DNA of 64,000 bases from positions 22,404 through 86,403 of the forward strand of contig NZ_JBNILH010000015.1 in NCBI RefSeq assembly GCF_050107595.1. Reading direction: 5' to 3'. The DNA is from Bacillus_AB infantis_C. GTDB lineage: Bacteria > Bacillota > Bacilli > Bacillales > Cytobacillaceae. Of this stretch, positions 52,827 through 60,712 are shown in pieces. The position numbers and the translations under genes are program-made. The notes beneath the pieces are model-generated. The model searched no databases. It saw only the letters and a list, made by a program, of their open reading frames with translations, and was not told where the DNA came from. Each line of letters opens with the position of its first letter. Position 1 is the stretch's first letter.

Positions 52827-53727
52827 TGGCAGGAAGGGGAAAGCGGGCAGAAGGCTAAAGGCCGCCACGGCTGTCTTTTTTCTATTTGGGCTTCTTATCG
52901 GCTGTACAAATACTGATATTGATGCCGGGATAACCGAAAGAGCTGAGCCTCAAAAAGATGAATGGACTAACTTCGAAACGGAAGATGGAAAAGTTGAATT
53001 TGTTGTGCAGAATAAAGGGGAGTTTTCTGCAGGTACGCTAAAGGAGATCAAAGAAGAAATCGTCGGCTTTTATGGAGCGCTGCAAAAAGAAAAAATACCG
53101 ATTTCTCCCCCCTCCAAGATTTATTTGAATTTGCATAATGAGCAAAAGGTCAGCTTCCATAACGGCGGTACCATTAATCTTTATTATGTTTCAGAAGGAA
53201 ATTATCCTCTCATTCATGAAATGACCCATGCACTCTTTAAGGATGAAAAAGGACAAGTCACACAAGAGGGACTGGCGATTTATATGCAGGATACCTATTC
53301 GGAAAGAAGTGTGAATCCTAATTATCAGGAAGATACACATGAAATTACGAAGCATTTAATGTCAAAAGAGATCATGCTGCCTCTTGAAACCCTGCTGCAG
53401 GATGACAGATTCTTCTCCTATATAAATTTTGATAAAGACTCATCTTCCCTCAGATGGCTGGCTTACATAGAATCCGCTTCGTTTACAAGGTATCTGATAG
53501 ATGAGTATGGATTGGAAAAGTTCTTAGAAATTCACGGTGATCCCGACCTTACTACAACGGTCCGGTACGTATATGGAAAATCCCTGGAGCAGTTGGAAGG
53601 GGAATGGAAGCAATTTTTGCAGAGCGATCCTTTACCGGACGAAGAAGCGGTGGGAAGCTATGACACTGGTGTTCAAGGAGTTATGAAACATTTGGATGAG
53701 AATAAAGAGCGTTTATTAGGTGGGTAA
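52816..53727 (+). CDS. Lipoprotein with HExxH metallopeptidase-like domain
   Basis: 303 residues. Lipobox LIGC at about residues 27-30 indicates a lipoprotein. Zinc motif LIHEMTHALF (HExxH) is followed 18 residues later by QEGLAIYMQD, supplying the third (Glu) ligand, as in gluzincins of the peptidase MA-like group. It should act outside the membrane. The start ATG at 52816 lies inside the preceding gene with AAGGGG upstream. The substrate is unknown; the small neighbouring membrane proteins could be partners. Confidence 0.78.
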   Translation: MSTNGRKGKAGRRLKAATAVFFLFGLLIGCTNTDIDAGITERAEPQKDEWTNFETEDGKVEFVVQNKGEFSAGTLKEIKEEIVGFYGALQKEKIPISPPSKIYLNLHNEQKVSFHNGGTINLYYVSEGNYPLIHEMTHALFKDEKGQVTQEGLAIYMQDTYSERSVNPNYQEDTHEITKHLMSKEIMLPLETLLQDDRFFSYINFDKDSSSLRWLAYIESASFTRYLIDEYGLEKFLEIHGDPDLTTTVRYVYGKSLEQLEGEWKQFLQSDPLPDEEAVGSYDTGVQGVMKHLDENKERLLGG

Positions 53728-53924
53728 GCAGTCGGTCAGCCTTCAGGCCAGTTGGTAGAAAACCAGCGGAATTGATTGAAAAAATCTGTGAAATGATTAA
53801 AATAATGAACAGATTAATTGAATAAAACTGCAGATTAATTGAAAAAAGCTGTGGAATGAGCAGAATGTTCTTTTTCAGGAAGTGAAACAGCTCGCCACAG
53901 CCGGGCCGTTCATTGAAAACAAAA
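53728..53924. other. Intergenic region with short degenerate repeats
   Basis: Between 53772 and 53856 the segments GATTAATTGAATAAAACTG and GATTAATTGAAAAAAGCTG recur in diverged form. No gene or known element is recognised. Confidence 0.4.
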
Positions 53925-53969
53925 CTGAGAGTACAAATCACCGTAAAAAGGCAATATCTATACTCTCAG
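53917..53969 (-). terminator. Intrinsic terminator of the zinT-like gene
   Basis: Minus strand: nine-base stem CTGAGAGTA / TACTCTCAG followed by TTTTGTTTT. Confidence 0.75.
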
Positions 53970-53979
53970 CTCTTATTTA

Positions 53980-54771
53980 TTAATGGGCAGTCATTTCATG
54001 CGCTATTTCGTCACCGCTCAAGTCAGAGAAATAATAGGTTGGCCAATGCTCCAGTTCCTTCAGAAGGTCTGCATGTGCTTCATCCCCGAAATATATGTGG
54101 TAATGATGGGCTTTTGTCGGGTAGATGCTGTGATCGCTGAATTGGACATGCTTTGGCAGGCCATCTGTGTCTTCTCCTGCCAGATCGAATAGAAAGCGGA
54201 CGCCCCGGTTGCCGGCTTCATAGTTCAGGATTTCGTAGCCATGATATTCATATTCTCCTGTTTTTGCTTCACCATTTCGGTAAAATGTCATCTTGTTATC
54301 TTTGATGACAATTCGTTCAACGTCTGTTTCATAACCGGTTTTATAATAAGCTTTATATTCCTCAGCGGATTTATCCTTTTTTGTTTCAGCTTTGTGTTCA
54401 AAAACCTCATCCAGCGTTCCGTCCAGCAGATAAGGATAAACAGACTGCCAGTCGCCTTCCCAGTCAGATAAGGGACGGTCTTCGACTTGATCATCTTCAA
54501 ATATCCCTGAATAGATTTGTTGTTCTTCTTCTGAGCCGTGGCTGTGGTCATGCTCGTGGTCGTGCCCATGATCTTCCTCGTCTTCATGGTCATGTTCATG
54601 ATCATGATCATGGCTTTCTTCGGCACTTTCAGTGGATTCTTCTTCGGCGTTTTCTACGGATTCCTCGGATGCCGCCTCTTTAGCAGGTGCACCGCTCTTT
54701 TCCTGGCAGCCTGCAAGGATGATGCCTATTAAGAAGAGGAAAAAAATAGAACTGGTAAGCTTTTTGTTCAT
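53980..54771 (-). CDS. zinT: ZinT-domain zinc-binding lipoprotein
   Basis: 263 residues from the ATG at 54771 (an in-frame ATG at 54792 is possible). Lipobox LAGC follows a hydrophobic segment. A Glu-rich linker and a His/Asp/Glu-rich stretch (about 25 residues, many HDH and HEH) can bind metal, then the ZinT/YodA domain with FSDHSIYPTKAHHYHIYFG. ZinT proteins capture zinc and pass it to ZnuA-type receptors. Two Zur operators flank its promoter, so it is made under zinc shortage. Confidence 0.92.
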   Translation of the reverse strand: MNKKLTSSIFFLFLIGIILAGCQEKSGAPAKEAASEESVENAEEESTESAEESHDHDHEHDHEDEEDHGHDHEHDHSHGSEEEQQIYSGIFEDDQVEDRPLSDWEGDWQSVYPYLLDGTLDEVFEHKAETKKDKSAEEYKAYYKTGYETDVERIVIKDNKMTFYRNGEAKTGEYEYHGYEILNYEAGNRGVRFLFDLAGEDTDGLPKHVQFSDHSIYPTKAHHYHIYFGDEAHADLLKELEHWPTYYFSDLSGDEIAHEMTAH

Positions 54772-54804
54772 AAATATAATCGCTCCGATCATTATGTATT
54801 GTAT

Positions 54805-54825
54805 AAATCGTAATAATTACTATTT
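54805..54825. promoter_or_regulatory. Zur box 1
   Basis: AAATCGTAATAATTACTATTT differs from the Bacillus Zur consensus (AAATCGTAATnATTACGATTT) at one position. It lies at about +5 to +25 of the zinT transcript. Confidence 0.85.
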
Positions 54826-54836
54826 ATACCTTACTG

Positions 54837-54865
54837 AATATACTATGAGCGAAAATATGTGTCAA
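54837..54865 (-). promoter_or_regulatory. Sigma-A promoter of zinT
   Basis: On the minus strand: TTGACA (54865-54860), 17-base spacer, TATATT (54842-54837). It is framed by the two Zur boxes. Confidence 0.8.
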
Positions 54866-54868
54866 TGT

Positions 54869-54889
54869 AAAACGTAATTATTTTGATTT
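54869..54889. promoter_or_regulatory. Zur box 2
   Basis: AAAACGTAATTATTTTGATTT matches the Zur consensus at 17 of 20 positions, just upstream of the zinT -35 box and 171 bases upstream of the divergent terC-like gene. Confidence 0.6.
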
Positions 54890-55059
54890 ATCTTCAAAAA
54901 GTTAAAAAAATAATACTAAAGACAACATTATGTGTTATAAAATGGAATTATTGTATACGTTGAGGGGATTATTATAAAAGAAAATTATTAAAGATGGTTA
55001 TAACCTGTCTTATCAGGGAAATCTACAGGAAATGTATTGTTGTTGAGAGGAGTGTTTTT

Positions 55060-55830
55060 ATGGAGGGCATATGGCTTGAATATGCATGGGCATTACTGAT
55101 ATTGATTGGATTGGAGGGCCTGCTTTCTGCGGACAATGCGCTTGTGCTGGCTGTCATTGCGAAGCATTTGCCTGAGGATCAGAAGAAAAGAGCTATCAAT
55201 TACGGAATTATTATGGCATTTGCCTTTCGGTTTATCGCGCTTTTTGCCATTTCGTTTATTGCCAATGTGTGGCAGATACAGGCAATTGGGGCGGCTTACC
55301 TGCTATACCTGGGATTGAAGCATGTGATCAAAGCGAAGTTTGGTAAAGACAACGAACATAACCGCGATGATCTAAAAGAAGAGTCCCGCGGCAAGGGATT
55401 TTGGCCGACGGTGGGGAAAATCGCATTAGCCGATTTGGCGTTTGCAATTGACTCGATCCTTGCTGCAGTCGCGCTTGCCCTTGGACTGCCGGATTCACCG
55501 CTCGATGATTTCGGCGGCATGGACGGCGGGCAATTCATTGTCGTAGTCCTTGGTGGAATCGCGGGCTTAGTTCTTATCAAGTTCGCTGCAACATGGTTTG
55601 TACAGCTGCTTGCGAAACGTCCGGCTCTTGAAACAACCGCCTATGCCATTGTAGCGTGGGTCGGAGTCAAGCTTGCTGTCATAACGCTGGCGCATGAAGA
55701 TATCGGCGTCCTAGACCACCATTTTCCGCATAGCACAGGCTGGACACTAGTCTTCTACGGAGTGCTCATAGCAATTGCCCTTATTGGATGGTTTGCACCG
55801 CAAAAAAAATCGGATAATGAAACATTATAA
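55060..55830 (+). CDS. TerC family membrane protein
   Basis: 256 residues from the ATG at 55060 (GAGAGGAG upstream). About seven membrane segments with the two conserved acidic motifs of the family, EGLLSADNALVLA and DLAFAIDSILAAVAL. Bacillus TerC-like proteins (YceF, YkoY) export manganese to load secreted enzymes. I see no yybP-ykoY riboswitch in the leader. The divergent position to Zur-controlled zinT raises the question of co-regulation by metal. Confidence 0.88.
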   Translation: MEGIWLEYAWALLILIGLEGLLSADNALVLAVIAKHLPEDQKKRAINYGIIMAFAFRFIALFAISFIANVWQIQAIGAAYLLYLGLKHVIKAKFGKDNEHNRDDLKEESRGKGFWPTVGKIALADLAFAIDSILAAVALALGLPDSPLDDFGGMDGGQFIVVVLGGIAGLVLIKFAATWFVQLLAKRPALETTAYAIVAWVGVKLAVITLAHEDIGVLDHHFPHSTGWTLVFYGVLIAIALIGWFAPQKKSDNETL

Positions 55831-55831
55831 A

Positions 55832-55896
55832 GAGCCAAGGGGACAGGTCCCCTGGCTCTTTTTGTGTTTGGGCCATGGGGTCTGTCCCTGTGGCTC
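55832..55896 (+). repeat. REP/BIME element 28
   Basis: Complete element one base after the terC-like stop. It is the first after a REP-free stretch of 11.6 kb. Confidence 0.9.
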
Positions 55897-55943
55897 TTTT
55901 TGGTGGAATTTATGGTTAACCATATAAAAAGGAGATATACACA

Positions 55944-56402
55944 TTGAAAGAGCGCCATGAAATTCTTTTTAACCAGCTGCAGGCTTATCGGGATGAGATT
56001 CTGTTTGTATTAGAGGGAGTGAGTGCCGAGCAGGCCGAGGTGGTTCCCGATAACTTCCGAAATAATATCAGATGGAATATGGGGCATATTTATCTGGACC
56101 AATATTTATGGATTGAAGCGCTGACGAAGGAAAAAACACCGGTGCTGGAAGCATTCCGCACCTGGTTCGGCTATGGCTCAACACCAGCTGATTTTACTGA
56201 AGAAACGCCTGCATTTAATGAACTTAAAGACCTGCTGAGACAGCAGCCATCGGCCATGAAGGAGGCCTATGGCCACCGCCTTGAAGAAGAGTATCCGCCA
56301 ACAGAGATGGGAATGCGGACGATTGAACAGGTACTGATCCGGACGGTTTTTCATGAAGGCATGCATCTGCAGGCAATTATGGATAGTCGGAAGTGGCTTT
56401 GA
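55944..56402 (+). CDS. DinB family protein
   Basis: 152 residues with the four-helix DinB_2 fold. The metal-site histidines are in WNMGHIYLDQYLW and FHEGMHLQAIMD. Members include thiol S-transferases such as BstA and stress-induced proteins; the function here is open. The start is TTG at 55944 after AGGAGAT. The TGA stop overlaps REP locus 29. Confidence 0.85.
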   Translation: MKERHEILFNQLQAYRDEILFVLEGVSAEQAEVVPDNFRNNIRWNMGHIYLDQYLWIEALTKEKTPVLEAFRTWFGYGSTPADFTEETPAFNELKDLLRQQPSAMKEAYGHRLEEEYPPTEMGMRTIEQVLIRTVFHEGMHLQAIMDSRKWL

Positions 56403-56469
56403 GCCAAGGGGACAGGTCCCTTGGCTCTTTTTTTTTGTAGCTGGGCCACGGGACCTGACCCCCTGGCTC
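56401..56469 (+). repeat. REP/BIME element 29
   Basis: Complete element with nine T between the hairpins. Confidence 0.9.
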
Positions 56470-56498
56470 TTAAATTGTCATCTTTTTCTAAATAGTTG

Positions 56499-56527
56499 TT
56501 GTATTTATTTTCCTGATAACTTAGAAT
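56499..56527 (+). promoter_or_regulatory. Sigma-A promoter of the second siderophore operon
   Basis: TTGTAT, 17-base spacer, TAGAAT; the -10 box touches the Fur palindrome. Confidence 0.6.
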
Positions 56528-56579
56528 AAACAAGAATGATAATCATTATCATTAATAATGATTATCATTCTTGTTTATT
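56525..56579. promoter_or_regulatory. Double Fur box in a 24-bp perfect inverted repeat
   Basis: Arms 56525-56548 and 56556-56579 are exact reverse complements with a 7-base centre. They contain the perfect Fur box TGATAATCATTATCA (56537-56551) and the near-perfect TAATAATGATTATCA (56553-56567). Confidence 0.88.
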
Positions 56580-56600
56580 TGTAAAGATGGAGGTGAAAAC

Positions 56601-57680
56601 ATTAGCAATATGAGTACAGACAGAGTTTGGCATCAGAATTTTTATATTCCGATTATCTTTGTATTGCTGTGCGCCATTGTGCTTTCAGCAGTGTATTCTG
56701 TGTCGGTTGGCCAGGTTAGTATTCCCTTCAGCCAATCGATGGACATAGTACTGCATGCGCTGAGCAATGGGAAACTGGGATCATTAGCTAATATTGACAG
56801 CGAGTCTTATTTAAATATTATTTTGCAGGTCAGGATGCCACGGGTTATATTTGCGCTTCTTATCGGGATAGGGCTATCGCTGTGCGGAGCAGTCATGCAG
56901 GCAGTTGTTCAAAACCCGCTGGCAGATCCTTATATCCTGGGGATTTCATCCGGGGCTTCTCTCGGTGCGACATTTGCCATACTCATTGGATTTGGAAGCG
57001 GTACATTTTTATCTCAATTTGGAGTGGCATTCAGCGCTTTCGCCGGTGCGATGGTTACGACTGCAGGCGTCTTGGTATTATCAAGCATAGGCGGTAAGGC
57101 AACTGCGGTGAAACTCGTACTTTCAGGGGTGGTGATTGGGGCTTTATGCGGTTCATTTTCCAGTCTCATCATCTACTTTGCCAACGATGCTGAAGGAATC
57201 AAGACTGTTACCTTTTGGTCAATGGGCAGCCTGGCTTCATCAAGCTGGACGAAGATACCGATCATGGCAGCAGTCATTCTTGCCGGATGCATCCTGTTCC
57301 TTTTTCAGCACCGGGTCTTGAATACTATGCTGCTGGGCGATGATGCTGCCATTACATTGGGCATTAACTTAAGCGGCTACCGGAAGCTGTATATGATTGC
57401 CACTGCCCTTATTACTGGAACATTGGTTGCCTATGCAGGAATGATTGGGTTTGTAGGGCTTATTATTCCCCATATCTGCCGAGGGATCTTTGGCGCTGAC
57501 CATAAGCGGCTGATGCTGGGGACATTCCTTGTTGGGGGACTATTCCTAATATGGGCTGATATCCTTTCCAGAATACTGATACATAACGTAGAGCTGCCCA
57601 TTGGAATTATTACTTCTGTCATCGGGTCGCCCCTTTTCGTTTATATGATTGTCAAAAAAGGCTACAACTTTGGAGGGTAG
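56601..57680 (+). CDS. Iron-siderophore ABC permease (FecCD type)
   Basis: About 359 residues, FecCD permease with some ten membrane segments; VRMPRVIFALLIGIGLSLCGAVMQ and the GVVIGALCGSFSS/GFVGLIIPHICRG regions are typical. Start problem: GGAGGTGA (56589-56596) has the proper distance only to ATT at 56601, while the first ATG (56610) is 16 bases away and the upstream TTG (56571) lies inside the Fur palindrome. I list the ATT, with the ATG as alternative. First gene of a Fur-controlled operon; a 3-base gap separates it from the ATPase gene. Confidence 0.88.
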   Translation: MSNMSTDRVWHQNFYIPIIFVLLCAIVLSAVYSVSVGQVSIPFSQSMDIVLHALSNGKLGSLANIDSESYLNIILQVRMPRVIFALLIGIGLSLCGAVMQAVVQNPLADPYILGISSGASLGATFAILIGFGSGTFLSQFGVAFSAFAGAMVTTAGVLVLSSIGGKATAVKLVLSGVVIGALCGSFSSLIIYFANDAEGIKTVTFWSMGSLASSSWTKIPIMAAVILAGCILFLFQHRVLNTMLLGDDAAITLGINLSGYRKLYMIATALITGTLVAYAGMIGFVGLIIPHICRGIFGADHKRLMLGTFLVGGLFLIWADILSRILIHNVELPIGIITSVIGSPLFVYMIVKKGYNFGG

Positions 57681-57683
57681 GAT

Positions 57684-58445
57684 ATGGAATTGGCTGTTAA
57701 GGAAATGTCTGCAAGAATCGGCAAGAAAGAAGTTGTTAAAAATATCTCCATTCAAGTCAAAAAGCAGCAGTTTGTAGGCCTGATCGGCCCAAATGGATGC
57801 GGCAAATCAACGCTGCTGAAAAGCATTTATAAAAGCCTCATTCCTCACACAGGATCCATCATGCTCGATGATTTGAATGTATTAAAAACGCCCCAGAAAA
57901 AGATTTCCCAGCAGATGGGTGTGGTGAGCCAGTTCAATGAAATGAACTTTGACCTGACTGTACTGCAAATGGTCATGCTGGGGAGAACTCCGCATAAAAA
58001 AATGCTGGAATCAGATAAGCAGCCGGATTATGAAATTGTTGAAGAGGCTTTAAGGCGTACGAATTTAACTGGCTACAAATATCGCAGCTATTTATCTTTA
58101 TCAGGCGGCGAAAAGCAGCGGGTCATACTGGCGAGAACAATTGCACAGCAGCCAAGATTCATGATTCTGGACGAACCTACGAATCATTTGGATATCCGGT
58201 ACCAGATTGAAATTCTGAACTGTGTAAAGGAACTGAATATCGGCGTGCTGGCCGCACTGCATGATCTGGAGATGGCAGCGCATTATTGTGATTATCTGTA
58301 TGCCATCAAAGAGGGAGAAGTATATGCGCATGGCACCCCGGCAGAGGTGCTGACGCCAGAAACGATTGAAGCACTCTATCAAATAAAATGCCAAACCTAT
58401 ATCAATCCGATTACAAACGGATTGGGTTTCGCATACGGAATATAA
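57684..58445 (+). CDS. Iron-siderophore ABC ATPase
   Basis: 253 residues. Walker A GLIGPNGCGKST, signature LSGGEKQRV, Walker B FMILDEPTNHLD. It belongs to the FecE/BtuD/YusV class and powers the permease encoded just upstream. The final codons and the next gene are separated by 14 bases containing AAGGAGG. Confidence 0.92.
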   Translation: MELAVKEMSARIGKKEVVKNISIQVKKQQFVGLIGPNGCGKSTLLKSIYKSLIPHTGSIMLDDLNVLKTPQKKISQQMGVVSQFNEMNFDLTVLQMVMLGRTPHKKMLESDKQPDYEIVEEALRRTNLTGYKYRSYLSLSGGEKQRVILARTIAQQPRFMILDEPTNHLDIRYQIEILNCVKELNIGVLAALHDLEMAAHYCDYLYAIKEGEVYAHGTPAEVLTPETIEALYQIKCQTYINPITNGLGFAYGI

Positions 58446-58459
58446 GGAGGAAACTAAAA

Positions 58460-59482
58460 ATGAAAAAGAGATTGTTGCTTGGATTGGGACTGGCGGCCAT
58501 GATGACGCTGACAGCCTGCGGGGGAACGGCTAAAACCAGCTCTGCAGAGGAACCGCAAAAGGAAAAGCACTATCCGCTCACTGTGCAAAATGTTACGAAG
58601 GCAGAGGGAGGGACCACCTGGGAAAAGAAAGATCAAGTATTTGATAAGGCGCCTGAACGGGTCATGGCAAATACGAGGCCGGCGGCGGAGCTTCTCCTGC
58701 ATCTGGGCTTAAAGGACAAAATTGCTGCTGTCGGTGCGAGTTTTGGCGCGCCGGATAAAGAGGTAGAAGCAGAGTATGCTGAATTGAATATATTGAGCGA
58801 CACGTATGTTGGCAAAGAGGTTACTTTAGGGACCGATCCTGACTTGGTCTATGGCCGGGGCGGTTTGTTTGATAATGCTGACTGGGGTGTCGGGACTGTT
58901 GATTCGCTTAACGAGATGGGCATCCATACATACGTGCTTGAATCGTCAGTTACCGGGGCAACCTATGATTCAATTTATAAAGATATCGAAAACTTAGGCA
59001 AAATCTTTAATGTTCAGGATAAAGCCGAAAGCTTCATAGAAAAGCTGAAGGAGAAAGAAGACAAGATTGCTTCCAGCCTGGCAGAAATTAATGAAGAAAA
59101 AACCTTTGCCTACCTGCATACAACTGATCCTAATGAACTGAGTGTGTATGCAGCCAACCAGGAATCTTTCTTTAATGATGTTTTTAATATGATCAAACTG
59201 GACAATGTGTTTAAAGAGGAGTCAGGAGAAGTCAGCATTGAAATGCTGATAGAGGCAGACCCGGATGTATTGATCATTCCGACGTGGGCAGATAAAGATC
59301 CTGGCAATGCTGAAAAGGTAAAAGAAGGCATTTATAACAATCCAAAGCTATCAAGCATGAAAGCCATTAAAAACAAGCAAATATATGCGGTGGATTACAA
59401 TTATATGTTTGGCTACGGCTATAATTCCATTGATGGGATGGAGCTGCTGGCAAAAGAGATGTATCAGGATTTATTCAAGTGA
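58460..59482 (+). CDS. Iron-siderophore-binding lipoprotein
   Basis: 340 residues from the ATG at 58460. Lipobox LTAC (Cys20), then a class III binding-protein fold (RVMANTRPAAELLLHLGLKDKI; DPDLVYGRGG; DPDVLIIPTW). The ligand cannot be told from sequence; Fur control points to a ferric siderophore, and the related YvrC/BtuF branch leaves a corrinoid as a weaker option. Confidence 0.88.
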   Translation: MKKRLLLGLGLAAMMTLTACGGTAKTSSAEEPQKEKHYPLTVQNVTKAEGGTTWEKKDQVFDKAPERVMANTRPAAELLLHLGLKDKIAAVGASFGAPDKEVEAEYAELNILSDTYVGKEVTLGTDPDLVYGRGGLFDNADWGVGTVDSLNEMGIHTYVLESSVTGATYDSIYKDIENLGKIFNVQDKAESFIEKLKEKEDKIASSLAEINEEKTFAYLHTTDPNELSVYAANQESFFNDVFNMIKLDNVFKEESGEVSIEMLIEADPDVLIIPTWADKDPGNAEKVKEGIYNNPKLSSMKAIKNKQIYAVDYNYMFGYGYNSIDGMELLAKEMYQDLFK

Positions 59483-59536
59483 TGGAAACAGAGGATAACA
59501 CATCTCATTCAGGAAACATAGAAGGGAGAGGCATAT

Positions 59537-60595
59537 ATGGACTCTAATGAACTCTATGATGTAACGATTATCGGCGGAGGACCTGCGGGGTTATTTTCCA
59601 CTTTTTACAGCGGCTTGCGGGAAATGAAGGTAAAGGTCATTGAATATCAGGAACGATTAGGCGGGAAAGTGCATGTCTATCCTGAAAAAATGATATGGGA
59701 TATCGGAGGAATGCCGCCGGTTTCTGGAGAAAAGTTAATAGAGCAGATGATTGGGCAGGCCATGACATTCAATCCGGAGGTCGTTTTAGGGGAAAAGGTT
59801 ATTTCAATTTCAAAAATGGAAGATGCACATTTCGTCCTTGAGACTGAATCTGGTGAAAAGCACTTTTCCAAGACAATCATTATTGCAATTGGCGGCGGGA
59901 TATTAAACCCTCAAAAACTGGAGCTGGATGGGGCAGAGAAATATGAAATTGTTAATTTAAATTATACAATTAAATCTTTAAAAAGATTTAAAGACAAAAC
60001 GGTGCTCATTTCAGGCGGCGGACACACAGCAGTCGACTGGGCGAATGAGCTTGAACCGATCGCTAAGAAGGTATATGTTACGTATCGAAAAAATAGTTTT
60101 AATGCTCACGAAGCGCAAGTGTCACAGCTCTTAAATAGCTCTGTGGAATGCTTCTTTCATACTGAGATTACCAGGCTTGCCGCCGATTCTAATCGTAATG
60201 CCATTAGACAGGTAGAATTGAAGAACCTCTTAACAGGAGAAGTTTCACTTGTTGATGTGGATGAAGTGGTAGTAAATCATGGTTTCATCCGTGAAAAGAA
60301 GCTGCTGGAAGAAAGCGATCTGCCAATTGAGATGGCCAATGAATATTATATAGCAGGAAATTCTTACAGTGAAACTTCTGTTCCGGGTCTGTATGCCGCC
60401 GGTGATATTCTTGGATATGACGGAAAGGTACATCTGATAGCCGGGGCTTTCCAGGATGCCGTCAATGCCGTCAATGCCGTCAATAAAGCAAAGCAATTTA
60501 TCCAGCCGGACGCCGCCGGTTATGGCGTGGTCTCCTCGCATAATGATATTTTCAGAAACCGCAACCGCAGTCTTGTAGCCCAATTGATTAAGTAA
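59537..60595 (+). CDS. Ferredoxin/flavodoxin-NADP+ reductase, YcgT/YumC/IruO type
   Basis: 352 residues, thioredoxin-reductase-like but without the CxxC. FAD motif VTIIGGGPAGLFSTFY, NADPH motif VLISGGGHTAVDWANEL, C-terminal FAD motif GLYAAGDILGYDGKV and the family tail SSHNDIFRNRNRSL. In B. subtilis ycgT is Fur-regulated, and the S. aureus homologue IruO reduces ferric siderophores. Its place 54 bases behind the siderophore transporter strongly suggests reductive iron release. A triple 9-bp repeat near the 3' end encodes AVNAVNAVN. The TAA stop starts REP locus 30. Confidence 0.9.
   Translation: MDSNELYDVTIIGGGPAGLFSTFYSGLREMKVKVIEYQERLGGKVHVYPEKMIWDIGGMPPVSGEKLIEQMIGQAMTFNPEVVLGEKVISISKMEDAHFVLETESGEKHFSKTIIIAIGGGILNPQKLELDGAEKYEIVNLNYTIKSLKRFKDKTVLISGGGHTAVDWANELEPIAKKVYVTYRKNSFNAHEAQVSQLLNSSVECFFHTEITRLAADSNRNAIRQVELKNLLTGEVSLVDVDEVVVNHGFIREKKLLEESDLPIEMANEYYIAGNSYSETSVPGLYAAGDILGYDGKVHLIAGAFQDAVNAVNAVNKAKQFIQPDAAGYGVVSSHNDIFRNRNRSLVAQLIK
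60458..60484 (+). repeat. Three 9-bp repeats in the reductase gene
   Basis: GCCGTCAAT three times in a row, encoding Ala-Val-Asn three times, at identical nucleotide sequence. Confidence 0.9.
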
Positions 60596-60658
60596 GCCAG
60601 GGGGACAGACCCCTTGGCTCTTTTTGTGGCTGGGCCAAGGGGTCTGTCCCCCTGGCTC
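60594..60658 (+). repeat. REP/BIME element 30
   Basis: Near-consensus element starting in the TAA stop (TAAGCC) of the reductase gene, directly before the trpS promoter. Confidence 0.9.
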
Positions 60659-60669
60659 AAAATAAAGTC

Positions 60670-60698
60670 TTGACCTCCCAATATCCATATTTTACAAT
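60670..60698 (+). promoter_or_regulatory. Sigma-A promoter of the trpS T-box transcript
   Basis: TTGACC, 17-base spacer, TACAAT. Confidence 0.75.
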
Positions 60699-60712
60699 TA
60701 ATTTTAATGATT

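Noticed and set aside
54901..55059. yybP-ykoY manganese riboswitch before the terC-like gene
   Set aside because: I looked for it because YceF/YkoY-type exporters often have it, but the conserved loops are not visible in this AT-rich leader.
56525..56579. Terminator for the DinB gene
   Set aside because: The palindrome is AT-rich, consists of Fur boxes and overlaps the -10 box of the iron operon, so an operator is the better reading.
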